A stretch of DNA of 64,000 bases from Areca catechu (lineage: Eukaryota > Streptophyta > Magnoliopsida > Arecales > Arecaceae). The DNA lies in the NCBI GenBank assembly GCA_021397845.1, contig CM038044.1:82097942-82161941 (forward strand), written 5' to 3'. The position numbers and the translations under genes are program-made. Below, piece after piece: positions 1 through 10,272 of this stretch. Under the pieces are notes generated by a model that was given only the letters and a program-made list of their open reading frames with translations, was not told the origin of the DNA and made no database searches. Positions within the stretch are counted from its first letter, which is position 1, and every line of letters starts with the position of its first letter.

Positions 1-2396
1 CCTCAGGTTCCTAGATGACTATCCCTTCAAAGATCGAGGAGGAAGTGCTTGCAAGGAATGCCATGGAGGGCCTGTAGTACTTTATCTGGGTCACAATGTC
101 GGTAAACTATCTACCTAAGGACTCGGATGCTAGTCCTCTTTTAAGAATGTCAACCCATTTTGAACAGGGTGTCTAGATGTAGGGCAACATGGAAGCCCGG
201 GGCCTACCTCAATATATGGACTACCTTCTTAAGGAGGTGGTGCTGTTACAAAAGTTTGCTGAAATAGTAGAGGGGGAGCATGACGAAGTAGTCCAAAGAC
301 TAAATCTATCCAATAATCAACTAGTGGCTGAGAAGGAGAGAGGGTGGACATGGCCAAGTTCTCCTGGGCAATCATGTCCACTTGTCTTGACAAGAGCATA
401 GCGGATGGTGTAGAACTCCATCGCCTGTTGGCCGAGGAGTGAGGTCAAAGGGAGAAGGACCTTGCTAAAGCTCGGGCAATGCTTGGCTAAGCTAAAGTGA
501 GGGCTACCAAAGTAGAAAAGGTGCTTGGCAAAGCTGAGGCCAAGGGCACTAGGGCTGATGAAAGGGTTTCTAGTGTGGAGGCAAAGGCTGTGGAACCCGA
601 GGCGAGGGCTCGGGTGGCTAAGGAAGCATTGCACAAGCCCAAGGATTGGGCTTCGACTACACAAGAGGAGGCATAGGTACTAGAGGCACTAGATTCCCAA
701 GCGGCAATGAAGGTGGTCAAGACCTTTAAGGTCAGGGACGAGTATCATTTAAAAGGCACTAAAAGCTAGCAGGGATGCTTTCTAGCAAAGCTTTAAATTT
801 TTGAAGGGGAAAGTCACTGAATTGCTTCCAGGTGTTGATACTAGGAAGCTAAAAATGGAATTGTCTTTGGGTGGCAACGAGGACTTTTTGAGCTCTGGTG
901 GGAAGGATCCCATAGTTGGAGAAGATCAAGCTAGCCTTCCATGATCAACCCACACTATTTTTTGCTTCTTCTTTTGTTTCCTTTTTTTGTCTTGGCCACT
1001 ATGGCTTTGTACAAAACACTTGGAAGTTTATTAAAATGGCTTTGAATCTTGGTCAAACTCTAGTTTTAGTGTGTTTTGCTTCCTGTTTTCTTTTCTTGCA
1101 GGTTGATGTTGCTCACTGCTATGTTGATTAGGCAATGAAGTTCAAATTCATATTGGCTAAATTTATTGGGGACCCTACCAAGAAGGTGTCACAGAAGTGG
1201 AAGAGAAGTAATGGCAAGGTCAAAGAAGGGCACTGTCATGGATTTAGAGGTGCTGGCTTCTTTAGGTGGCATCGCCAATATAGTCTCAATGGTGTCCACC
1301 TCTGATCCTGGGACAGACATCCTAACTCGAAGGGTAATAGTATCTCTGATTGCCCTCATGGACCTTGGGATGTCGAAGGTGACTCCAGCAGTTACCTTGC
1401 CTGTAGCCCCTTCATCCTAGAAGAGGAGGAACCATAGGTGACTGGGCTCATGGTGTCTATTATGCTAGGGGAATCAATCGCTGTGGAGGTAGATGGAGAG
1501 ATGGAACTTGTCATGATAGATCCTCCGATGATCGAGGTTGCAATGGAAGTTCTCTCGATCGCTGCTAGAATACTATCGGGTGGTGCAGTAAGAGGAATTG
1601 TAGTGACTTTTGTGGAGAGCTTGTCATCAGTCTAGGTGGTGGCCAAAGTTCTTGATGATAGGAGAGATTGTAGGCAGGGCTGTGGAGATGGAGGGCTGCT
1701 ACATCTATGTTGGTACTTCTGGAGGTGGCATGCCCATTGAGGGTACTCCCCATTGTGGCCGAAGATAGCAGCACCAGTCAACTTCAAGACTCGCTGCCTC
1801 GCACCAGCAGGGTCCCTGATCCGCTACCCAAGAGGCCAATCGACTGCCTTACCCAAAGCTTGCAGGTCGGGTAGCATCTATCATTGCTATAAGTTCTTTG
1901 CTTTAGCCTAACTAATGGCTTCATTTTCCTGATAGGTGGCAAAGACTAGTACCATAAAACTTTGGGAGGAAGTCAAAATTATGAAGAGAGAGCTTAACGA
2001 TGGCAGGCATGGACTAAAGGTTGCAGAGGAGGTGTGGGCCTTTATGGAGCATGATCAGTCTATAGAGAAGGAGGCTAGGTAGATAGCCAAGCACCGGCTG
2101 TACCTACACACGAGCATGAATGAGGACCTGGTTTGGGAGCCGAAGGTTGCCCACTATAAGTTTACTTGATTCATGAAGGATGTCAAGATAAAGTCAAGCA
2201 TAGGCGAGGCTTTAGTGGTAGAACCTAAATTCTCTATTGGCATACAGATGGAGGACCTCGAGGTTCCTATTCGGGCCACTACAGAGGCTTTAATCAAAGA
2301 TGGTGGTGGAGAGCATATGGCCTTGCAATAGGGAGTTGCTGGCTCATCGGTGGGTGGCATGCTTCATGGGCTTAGCATATTATCCGGTGCAACAAG
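1..2396 (+). pseudogene. Eroded, possibly spliced coding-like remnant; product not recognised
   Basis: Broken reading frames on the plus strand look coding. Around 189-750 the frames give a charged Ala/Lys/Glu-rich helical, probably coiled-coil stretch with repeated AKA/AEA patterns. Around 725-930 they give a conserved-looking tail containing VKTFKVRDEYHLK and LPGVDTRKLKMELSLGG-like text, crossed by stops and frameshifts. A further block at 1935-2360 reads VAKTSTIKLWEEVK and later MEDLEVPIRATTEALIKDGG. Between blocks lie T-rich tracts ending in good 3' splice-like sequences (ttcttgcag near 1101; ctaac plus a pyrimidine tract and gatag near 1934), so the source may have been an intron-containing gene or a transposon-borne gene. 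Several stops sit where CAG or CAA would fit. I do not recognise the family; a remnant of a plant transposon accessory ORF is an alternative. Confidence 0.4.
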
Positions 2397-2587
2397 TGAG
2401 GCCACTATTAGAGAGCAAGATATCTTATATTATTCTCCAGAATAATTACTTTATCTTAGTCTTATTAGGAGTATTATTGCACTCCTATAAGGAGTCATAA
2501 GTTACTATATATGATAATCTTATACCTATTTAAAGGCCTTTAGGGCCCTAATATCAATGAAAAACAATATTTTCCTTCCTCTTAACA
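2397..2587 (+). repeat. Candidate short Copia 5' LTR (TG...CA)
   Basis: The segment starts TGAGG, ends CTTAACA and is followed at once by a primer-binding-like sequence. It contains short AT-rich blocks and a TATA-like run (acctatttaaagg near 2525). The left edge is inferred only from the TG. No matching 3' copy was seen in the window, and the downstream Tork-like 3' LTR starts differently, so this end may belong to another element. Confidence 0.45.
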
Positions 2588-2601
2588 TGGTATTAGAGCA
2601 T
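2588..2601 (+). promoter_or_regulatory. Primer-binding site, initiator-tRNA-Met type
   Basis: TGGTATTAGAGCAT directly follows the LTR-like end. It differs by one base (C to T) from the TGGTATCAGAGC seen next to the other LTRs here. Confidence 0.6.
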
Positions 2602-3245
2602 CCCTTTCCTTCAGAACCCTAGCAACCACCCACCCCCTCCTTCCTGCTGCCAACCTTCCTCTTACCACCTCCCACCTGATCTAGACTCATGAAAAAAAAC
2701 CATAAGCATCTTCCCCTCCACCCATGAATTCCCCCTCCCCTTAGCCCCCTCCCCTCTCTCTCCTCATCTCCCTTCTTGACCATCCACCCCCTCTCAAAGC
2801 CTCTTTATTCTCTCTCTCATTCTTGGCATTGCTTGCAAGCTACAGGCATCCCAGAGCCCTCAATCTTGGTGAATTCTTGCCACTAGATTGGTCCTCTACC
2901 GGGCTATCGGAAAGTGGGGAGAGGGTGGAGATCAAGGATTAGGACTCAATCCCTACTCCAAATTATTGATTTGTGGGAGGAGAGGAAGAAGAAAGTGGTT
3001 TGGTGGAAGTTTTTGGTCTCTTCTCCCTGTCACTTGCCTCGATCGCCATCCTCAGTGTCCCCCACCATCATCACTAAAAGGAGAAACAATGTTTACTCAG
3101 CCCTACCATAGTCGCATCATTGCTAGAGATGAAGCATTATGGCATCCCATCTCACTGGTAGCCTCGCTCCTCATGTCCTTGCCTCATGCAACCACCACCA
3201 ATCAGCATCAAGCCATGAATAGCCAAGATTTATCTGAAAAGAAGA
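2602..3245 (+). other. Leader or lost-gag region, C-rich low-complexity DNA
   Basis: The region has long C/T-rich tracts (2615-2790) and then unique sequence. I see no gag domain or zinc knuckle. Short ORFs at 2888-3271 do not resemble known proteins. Either the gag of the downstream element was deleted, or two different elements were joined here. Confidence 0.4.
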
Positions 3246-6200
3246 TTGGATTCGATGAGTACCATGGCTGATAAAGAGGTGGAGGATGACCTCTTGGTGG
3301 TATTAGATGATCATAGACTTTACATAGATATATGGACCCTGGATTTAGCCTGTTCTCATCATTATACCCTGAACTGGTCTTGGTTTTTGACCTATACCAA
3401 GATCGATAAGGGAAGTGTGATACTTGGAGATGATCACTCATGAAAGGTTTCTGGTATTGGGAGTGTATGAGTAAGGATCTTCAATGGGATCATGAGGACA
3501 CTGACCAATGTCAAGCATGTTTTCGAGCTGAAGAAAAATCTGGTGTCACTAGGCTACCAAGAGCGATGTGGTTATAACTTCAACAGTCAAGCCAGGATTG
3601 GAGTACTTAATATCTCCAATGGAACCATGTTTGTGATGAGAGGTAGGAGGATGGACAATAATCTCTATAGGATAGAGGGATCAGTTTTGATGGGGCAATT
3701 TGATACATCAGCTGTAGCTCAAGACCCACAGCGAGACTATAGATTATGGCACTACTACCTGGGCCACATGGGAGACCGTGGGATGAAGGAACTGAGCAAG
3801 CATGGATCAATTCTAGATCTGGTTGGTGACATTTCATATGTCTGTGAGCCATGTCAGATGGAAAAGTAGAGGAGGGTCCACTTCAGTAGCAGTTCACCCA
3901 CTATGTAGCTCCACTAAAGCTAGTTCATACTGATGTATGGGGACCATCTCCAGTTTCAGCCAGAAATGGAGCGAGGTACTTCTTGACCTTGATAGATGAT
4001 ATTTCAAGGAAAGTGTGGGTCTACTTTATGAGGGAGAAATCAGAGGTCTTCTCAAAGTTCAGATGTGGAAAGCAGAAGTTGAGAAGGAGCAAGGTTATGG
4101 TGTAAAGTGACTGAGGTCCGATAATGGTGGTGAGTTCACCAGCAAGGAGTTCCAGCGCTTTTGTGAGGAGTGTGGCATCAAAAGGCATTTCTTGGTTAGA
4201 GGGACTCCTCAGCAAAATGGTATGGCCAAGAGAATCAACCGAACCCTTATGGAGAATGCAAGATGCATGAGGCTACAAGCAGGGCTTCCTAAGGCATTCT
4301 GGGTTGATACAGTTGACACAGCCTGCTATTTGGTCAATCAATCACCACATACAAAGTTAGATGGTGATATTCCAAAAAAGAGATGGTTTGGAAGAAAGAT
4401 TGGGCTTCACCATCTATGGGTTTTTGGGTGCATGGTATATGTGCACATCGGTGCTGGTGAGTGTAGTAAGTTGGATGCCAAGTCAAAGAAGAGATGTTCT
4501 TGAGGTATCCACGAGGAGTCAAGGGGTACAGGATGTGGGATCCCTTGGAGAAGAAGGTCATCATCAATAGGGATGTGACCTTTGATGAGAGGTCAGTTCT
4601 CCAGAGGTTAGGTGGCATGGAGAAGTAGCAGGAGATCCAGCAGGGTAGCGCTAGACAGCTTACCTCATCTTCTATTTAACCACTTGTAAGTGCATCTGGA
4701 GGATTGGACATTCAGGTGGAGCACTCTCAGAATGTGCCTTCACATGTGTAGAGAGCTCAGATGGATGATCGAGGCCAGGAGGACCAACGAGAGCAGGATG
4801 GACCTAGGAGAGATATCAAGGTTGCACTGCACAAGCCCAAGAGGACCATCAGGCAACCTAATCGATATGGCTTCAGAGAGATAGTGTCATATGCCCTGGT
4901 GATAGCCAATGGAGACCTATATACCTATGAGGAGGTTATGGAGAGCCTAGATAGAGAGAGGTGGGTCCAAGCAATGTCCGAGGAGATGTAGTCTCTCCAC
5001 AAGAACGACACATGGTAGTTGGTGCAGTTGCCACAGGGAAAGAAATCCATAGGGTGCAAATGGGTTTAACAATGCAAGAAGGGACCTTTGGAACAAGGAG
5101 GAATTAGATTCAAAGCTTGTTTGGTTTCCAAAGTTTTCTCACAGAGAAAAGGAATAGACTTTAGCGAGGTTTTCTCTCCCGTCGTCAGACATACTTCCAT
5201 CAGGGTACTACTGAGCATCGTAGCATCTCAGGACTTGAAGCTAGAGCAGATGGATGTCAAGATGGCATTTCTCCATGGACACTTAGAGGAGAGCATCTAC
5301 ATGGAGTAGCCACTAGGTTTCAGAGCACCAGGATCAGAAGGGAAAGTTTGTTTGATGTAGAAGTCATTGTACAGGCTCAAGTAGTCGTCGAGGCAATGGT
5401 ACAAGTGGTTCGATTCTTTTGTGAGGAGAATTGGACTTTCCAGGTGCGATCATGACTCTTGTGTATATGTGAGGACTCTTGATGATGGTTCTAGGGTCTA
5501 CTTACTTTTGTATGTGGATGACATGCTGATAGCATGCAAGAGTAAGTAGATAGTGCACAAACTAAAGGAACTTTGTCTCGGTAGTTTAAGATGAAGGATT
5601 TGGGACCTGCGAGGAAGATCCTAGGCATGGAAATCTTTAGAGATTGAAACAAGAGGGTGCTGCATTTATCTCAAGGTAGCTACATAAAGAATGTTTTGGA
5701 GAGGTATGGGATGAAGGAAGCAAAGCCGGTGGAGCTGCCAATAGCCGAATACTTTGGACTCTCGAAGTCCATGGCACCACAGACTGAGGTGGAGGTTTAA
5801 AAGATGGAGAGGGTGCCATATGGCTCTGGTGTAGTTAGTCTTATGTACACCATGATGTGTTGTAGGCTGGATATCACCCATGCAGTGAGTCAGGTGAGCA
5901 GGTTCATGGCGTAGCCTAGCAGGGAGCACTAGCGAACACTGAAGGGAGTCTTCAGGTACTTGGCAGGCACGGTTGGAGTTGGCATCTGCTATGGATAGCA
6001 AGGAGGTGCTGAGGGACACTCCAACATATCCAAGGAGGCTCAAGGGCTGAAAGGAGGGTTTGTGGATGTGGATTTCGGTGGAGATGTGGACACCCATCGT
6101 TCGGTGATAGGTTTCATATTCAGCATATATGGAGGTCCTGTATCATGGAGATCCTGCTTGCAATCTATTACGGCATTATTAACCACCGAGATGGAGTACA

Positions 6201-6510
6201 TCAGAGTTACAGAGGTAGCAAAGGAGGCCCTATGGCTGAAGAGTCTAGCATTGGAGATGGGCCTAGAATAGGGGGCTGTCAGGGTGCACTGCGATAGTCA
6301 TAGTGCACTCCTACTTGTACAAAACTTTATCTATCATGCTCAGACCAAGCACATTGACATCAGATACCATCATATTAGAGAGCTCATGGAGGATGGCAAG
6401 GTGGAGCTGGTGAAGGTACACACCAAGGAGAATCTAGCAGATGCACTGACGAAGGTTCTATTGCAAGATGCTTTCGCAAGTGGTGGCACTGATGCAGCTT
6501 GTGGATAAGA
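3246..6510 (+). pseudogene. Tork-like Ty1/Copia pol remnant (protease, integrase, RT, RNase H)
   Basis: Domains follow Copia order. The protease region (3290-3500) has LDLACS where Copia proteases carry LDSGCS, so the active-site Ser-Gly is lost. GAG-pre-integrase is at 3492-3870 (ELKKNLVSLGYQ, then WHYYLGHMGDRGMKEL and a CxxC). The integrase core is at 3900-4500 (RSDNGGEF, then GTPQQNGMAKRINRTLMENA). RT is at 4960-5750 (KMAFLHGHLEE, and LLYVDDMLIACKSK near 5510). RNase H is at 6060-6510 (SVIGFIFSIYGGPVSWRS, TTEMEYI, CDSHSALLL, ENLADALTK). Many stops interrupt it, and most fall where Gln (CAG) is expected, for example 3867-3869 and in the LK-stop-SSRQWY stretch near 5380. Gag is missing. The 3' end runs straight into a polypurine tract, so this was the 3' part of a real element, long dead. 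Confidence 0.85.
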
Positions 6511-6537
6511 TGGAGTTGGCTGAAGCCTTGAAGCACC

Positions 6538-6548
6538 AAGGTGGAGAT
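6538..6548 (+). promoter_or_regulatory. Polypurine tract of the Tork-like element
   Basis: AAGGTGGAGAT lies directly before the TGTTGG start of the 3' LTR, the usual Copia arrangement for second-strand priming. Confidence 0.75.
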
Positions 6549-6656
6549 TGTTGGATCTCATGTGGTGCTTCCAAGGCTTAGGGGACCAAGGCTAAGGCCA
6601 AGGTCCAATGATCATGATGCTGTCATGGTATTTCTAGGGCTAGTTTGGACCCTAGG
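6549..6656 (+). repeat. Tork-like 3' LTR, first 108 bp only
   Basis: It begins TGTTGGATCTC after the polypurine tract and is cut after CTAGG by the first LTR of the Angela-like chain. CTAGG (6652-6656) would be the left target duplication of that insertion. Its right partner cannot be found because the chain's far end is truncated. Confidence 0.7.
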
Positions 6657-7978
6657 TGAAAGGGATATGCCCAACAAGCCAATCTATGTTGTATCTCCCA
6701 AACCATTGTAATTGACAATATTCTAATAAAGGCATTATTTTTCATCATACGCTGTGATTATTATTATATGATGAGCCCCATAGATTAGGGCTATGATTTT
6801 AGGGTTATGATGAGATCATACCAGTGAGACCTAAAGTCTTAAAACCTTAATCTAAAATATTCCTAGTCAAAGGAACCCTGAGTAGGGGATCAGGGTTTTT
6901 CGGTAAGACTAGCACATCCTATGTATACTGAATAGGGTGACTGCTCTCACAGTCACTTGTGTATGACACTAATACTAGAATGTGGGTGCTCATTAGTGAA
7001 TGAGTTCACTTAAATGATCCAACTTGAGAACATCTAATGGAGTCCTAGCTGCATGTCAATAGATGGTTCTCATAGTGGGAGTGGTGCAAGTAATCCTTTA
7101 ACCTGAGACTGCCATAAGTACCTTATGCACATGAACCCATGCTTTGGTTCAATCCTAATCATGACACTGAGACATGCACAGGATTGATACTGGGAATGGT
7201 GAATTGGATATGAAGGTAATGAGTAGGTCGACAAGGAATCGATCACTCTTAGTAAGAAGAGATTGCATCTAGCTAGTTATCAATCGGATGATGATTCAGG
7301 GAATCTTTGATCAAAGTAAAGATATTAAAGATGGTTTCTAATATCAAGATAATTGAATCATCAATATAAGATTGAGCTAGAAACAAATATAATATTGGAT
7401 TTGACATATATCCATATCCATAATTATATTTTGGATGCAGGCTGATCGAAGGATTTAATTGTACAATAACTTTCTACTGAAGGGTAGTTTTGGTATTGCA
7501 CCAGAATTTCCATATCTTCCGGGTAGACATGACATGTTGCTAGATGTCAATCTTGTCTTGTGGGTTGATTAAATTGAATGATCACTTATTAGGAAGAGTC
7601 CTAATTGATCATAATCGGGTAAGCCCGGTTTGACCTAAATCGATTAGAAGGAGTTCTAATCAAATTAGGTCAACTTGTATTCGAACCCACTACTGGCTAG
7701 ATGTGGAACCCAATGGGTCACACACTTAAGAGAATTGATCAAGGGTTTAAATTTATAATTAAATCATCTTTGCATGATGACACTCTAGCAGGTGTTGCAA
7801 ATCCTAGCTTCTATTCGAATTAGATTCGAATTAGGGTTCCGGATTGGTTCAATTTGGGTTATAATTGGATCAAATTAGACCCTAATTGAGGTTATAGGGA
7901 TTATGGCTAACCCTATTGGATAACCATGTATCTAGGCTAGCCCCCCACCCGTCTATTAGCATTTTAATGCCAAAAATG

Positions 7979-8045
7979 CCAAGAGTCCATGCGCTAATGG
8001 ACTCTTAGCACGCCACTTGGAAGAGTCCATGGTGCATGGACTCTT
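7979..8045 (+). other. Two hairpin-forming inverted repeats in LTR1
   Basis: CCAAGAGTCCAT (7979-7990) pairs with ATGGACTCTTAG (7997-8008) across 6 nt. AAGAGTCCATG pairs with CATGGACTCTT (8021-8045) across GTG. The same pair of hairpins occurs in LTR2 (from 14892), LTR3 (22479-22508 and 22523-22544) and LTR4 (38859-38888 and 38903-38924, perfect arms). Confidence 0.8.
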
Positions 8046-8394
8046 GGTGCGCTCCGTAAAAAAAAAAAAAAACTCCCGTGTTTTATATGGGGCGCCTTTT
8101 CCTTCTCTCTTTTAGCGCCTCAATTGTCCCCCCTTGGATTGGAATCCAAGGGTTGATTTTTTTTTTTGAGAAAGGCAGAAAGCATTCGTTGCTTCCCGGT
8201 TGCGCGAAATAACATCTCTTCGGAGATTAAAAGTCGCGACTCCTTTCTTTTTAAAAAAAACATCACGATTTTTCATTTAAGAACAGTCATGGGATTTATC
8301 CGGAAGGCCGTGAGAAGGAAGGATGGGGCATGAGAAAATGAGAAAGGGCATGAGAAGTTTTTCACGAAGAGATGTGTGCGCGCCTCTCTGAGAT

Positions 8395-8404
8395 CTATTT
8401 AAGG
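8395..8404 (+). promoter_or_regulatory. TATA-like box of LTR1
   Basis: CTATTTAAGG lies about 700 bp before the LTR end. The same box stands at about 15293, 22880 and 39260 in LTR2-4, and a variant (tatttata, 57543) in the related solo LTR. It would place the transcript start near 8425. The position is inferred from sequence only. Confidence 0.5.
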
Positions 8405-8603
8405 GGTCAGGAAAATCAGAACTCGATAATATTTTTAATCCTTCTTCCTCTCCTAAAGACTCTTTCTCTCTTTTCTTGTTCTCGCACTATTTCCTTTACA
8501 GAGTACACCTCTGTCGAAACTCTGCTACTAAACAAGAACAAGAGCGAAAGTCTCCGACAGTAAAAGAAAGAAGGAGTTCTGATTTTGTTCTTTCCTTCTT
8601 ACA

Positions 8604-8700
8604 TTAAGACATTCTTGTCTTAATTTCTCCTCCAATTTAAGACAAGCCTAAATCCCCTTAGGACAAAGTCTTATCTTCAAGACAAGAGTGTCTTAGAGGG
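8604..8700 (+). other. Cluster of AAGACA/TGTCTT inverted repeats in U5 part of LTR1
   Basis: TTAAGACA (8604-8611) and TGTCTTAA (8616-8623) form a perfect 8-bp stem with a TTCT loop. Further GTCTT/AAGAC and CTAA/TTAG pairs follow up to about 8700. LTR2-4 keep the cluster near 15510, 23090 and 39470. Confidence 0.6.
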
Positions 8701-9108
8701 TCAAGGTCTTAGTGGAAGGAGGAGAAGAGATAAAAGAAAGGAAGGCAACCTCTTGTGTGGAAGAATTCCAGCCATAATCTGAAGAATTGAGTTCTAGAAA
8801 GAAGAACTCAATAAGAGGAACCATTGGACAAGAAGATAGTGTTCTTGATCATTGCTCTGTGTGGATCACCATCGGAGGGCGAACACTTGGACGCCTGGTG
8901 AATTCAAATAGCCCGTCGATCTTCAAGTTTTAAGTCTTCATAAATTGGAATTAGCGATTACAGGTTGGTATTCTAATTCAATTTGCATAGAAATGTTTGT
9001 CTTCATACATTCTAGTCTTATTAAGGAGTTCCTGTTTTAGGATTTTTGTATATATTAATTTCAATTTTTGAAATTACCCATCCGCTGCGTTGCACCGGAA
9101 CCCTACAG

Positions 9109-9121
9109 TGGTATCAGAGCC
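9109..9121 (+). promoter_or_regulatory. Primer-binding site of unit 1
   Basis: TGGTATCAGAGCC begins one base after the CA end of LTR1, matching the initiator-tRNA-Met type. Unit 2 has TGGTATCAAAGCC (16010), unit 3 TGGTATCAGAGCC (23597) and unit 4 TGATATCAGAACC (39977); the variants are G-to-A changes. Confidence 0.85.
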
Positions 9122-9297
9122 ACCTTAATTAGGACTATAATCTATGATAGTTTGTATGTCACATCTTAGGGTTTTTAAATCCTAATATGTTACACACTTA
9201 GCATATCTTTGATTGCATATATGTTTTGATGTATGTCACTAGTTAGGATTTTTCACTCAAACCCTAATTATTATAAAGATATGTTTAGTTTTGAAGT

Positions 9298-9371
9298 CAT
9301 CATACTGAGATATGGTTGCCCTGGCATAATGGTGGATTCATTATGTGGTAAATGGTTGTCCTAGTATGATG
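9298..9371 (+). other. Nested leader hairpin, unit 1
   Basis: The outer arms CATCATACT (9298-9306) and AGTATGATG (9363-9371) are perfectly complementary. The inner arms CATAATG (9325-9331) and CATTATG (9339-9345) enclose a GTGGAT-containing loop. The unpaired parts hold two copies of GGTTGYCCT, one on each side. Units 2-4 keep it (around 16270, 23790 and 40170). Confidence 0.75.
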
Positions 9372-9538
9372 ACACACTTAGCACATATTTGTTTATTTAT
9401 AAGAGTGATATGTTGATTGTGATACATTCTATAAGGATGTGCTAGAAATTTATAAATCCCTCCTCTTAAAAATTATATTAAGTCTTAGAATATTTAACTA
9501 ATAAGCATCACTAGTCATGATATAATATTGATCATTCG

Positions 9539-9680
9539 GTGTCTAGAAAGGTGATTCTGGGAAGGTAAAGAGAATTGTGGTTTTTAATTGGTTCCGTTGA
9601 CTGACCTAGCCAATTTTTATTGGTGTCTAGGAAAGCAACGGGGGGACTCCCACATCTCTTCCACTTGCCTGGCCGATTTG
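9539..9680 (+). other. Two-unit GTGTCTAG / CCTGGCC leader module, unit 1
   Basis: Two GTGTCTAG motifs (9539 and 9623) are each followed by a CCTRGCC motif (from 9605 and 9668). Between them, CCTAGCCAAT and ATTGG-TGT-CTAGG can form a hairpin with a short T loop. Units 2, 3 and 4 repeat the module at 16503, 24028 and 40408. A clear counterpart lies in the Gypsy leader at 31881-32013. Confidence 0.8.
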
Positions 9681-9772
9681 ATTAAATTTAAATCTTGACT
9701 AAAATGCTTAGTGTTAAAAATACTATATATTAGCCTTCCTTCATGCTGGATCATTATTGTGTTATTAACCAC

Positions 9773-10093
9773 AATAGGTTTGTTGTGTTATCTGCAAGAC
9801 CTAATATGGTGATTGACATAATACTAGTCTAGTGCATAGATATGCTTACAGTATATTCAGTATAATGCTTTGTTGTGTTATCTGCAAGGGCATTATATTT
9901 GAGTATTGACTGTATAGAAATGAAAGGGTCTTGACTTAACTAGAACATTATGGTTTGTTGTGTTTTCTGCAAGACTAATAATGTTCTAGAGGCCAAGTTA
10001 CTTGTTGAGAATTATATGAGATATAATTGGAAGAGTTTCCTATCTTTGAGCTTATAAAAGATTTGTTGTGTTTTCTGCAAGATCTTTTATAAG
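9773..10093 (+). other. Array of four constant-loop hairpins, unit 1 leader
   Basis: Four inverted repeats have different arms: 9773-9779/9799-9805 (TAGGT/ACCTA core), 9861-9868/9890-9897 (TATAATGC/GCATTATA), 9942-9951/9978-9987 (AGAACATTAT/ATAATGTTCT) and 10051-10062/10082-10093 (CTTATAAAAGAT/ATCTTTTATAAG). All four enclose nearly the same loop, TTGTTGTGTTWTCTGCAAG. The spacing is roughly 85-110 nt. The array lies between primer-binding site and gag, so it would be in the genomic RNA leader. No function is known to me. Confidence 0.85.
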
Positions 10094-10272
10094 TTATTAG
10101 GATCTCAATCTCACTAAGAAAAATCGATCAGGGTTCTTCTCGATTATCATAGTGAGGGCTATGATTTTTGATAAAATAGTGGGAGACATAATTAAATTGA
10201 AGACCTAATTTAATTATGTAAGTCATTTCATGGTTGTTTGCTTATGTATTGTTCTTTGTTAAATATAGATAA

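Larger units (their letters stand above)
6657..9107 (+). repeat. Angela-like LTR1
   Basis: It starts TGAAAGGGATATGCCC, ends CCCTACA and is 2451 bp long. It is the most different copy. Around 8050-8090 it has an A-run and other sequence where LTR2-4 have acttaattctccgatgaatt-like sequence. It carries two perfect or near-perfect inverted repeats upstream of the TATA-like box. Confidence 0.92.

Noticed and set aside
2615..2800. Structured C-rich element
   Set aside because: It is simple C/T-rich low complexity with no clear inverted repeats.
8372..8563. 63-codon ORF repeated in LTR1-4 (also 15270, 22857, 39237)
   Set aside because: It starts upstream of the predicted TATA-like box and recurs only because the LTRs are copies; it shows no protein-like features.
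9773..10093. Constant-loop hairpins as a miniature inverted-repeat transposon family
   Set aside because: There are no target duplications or shared terminal sequence. Only the loop is shared while the arms differ, which is the reverse of a transposon pattern.
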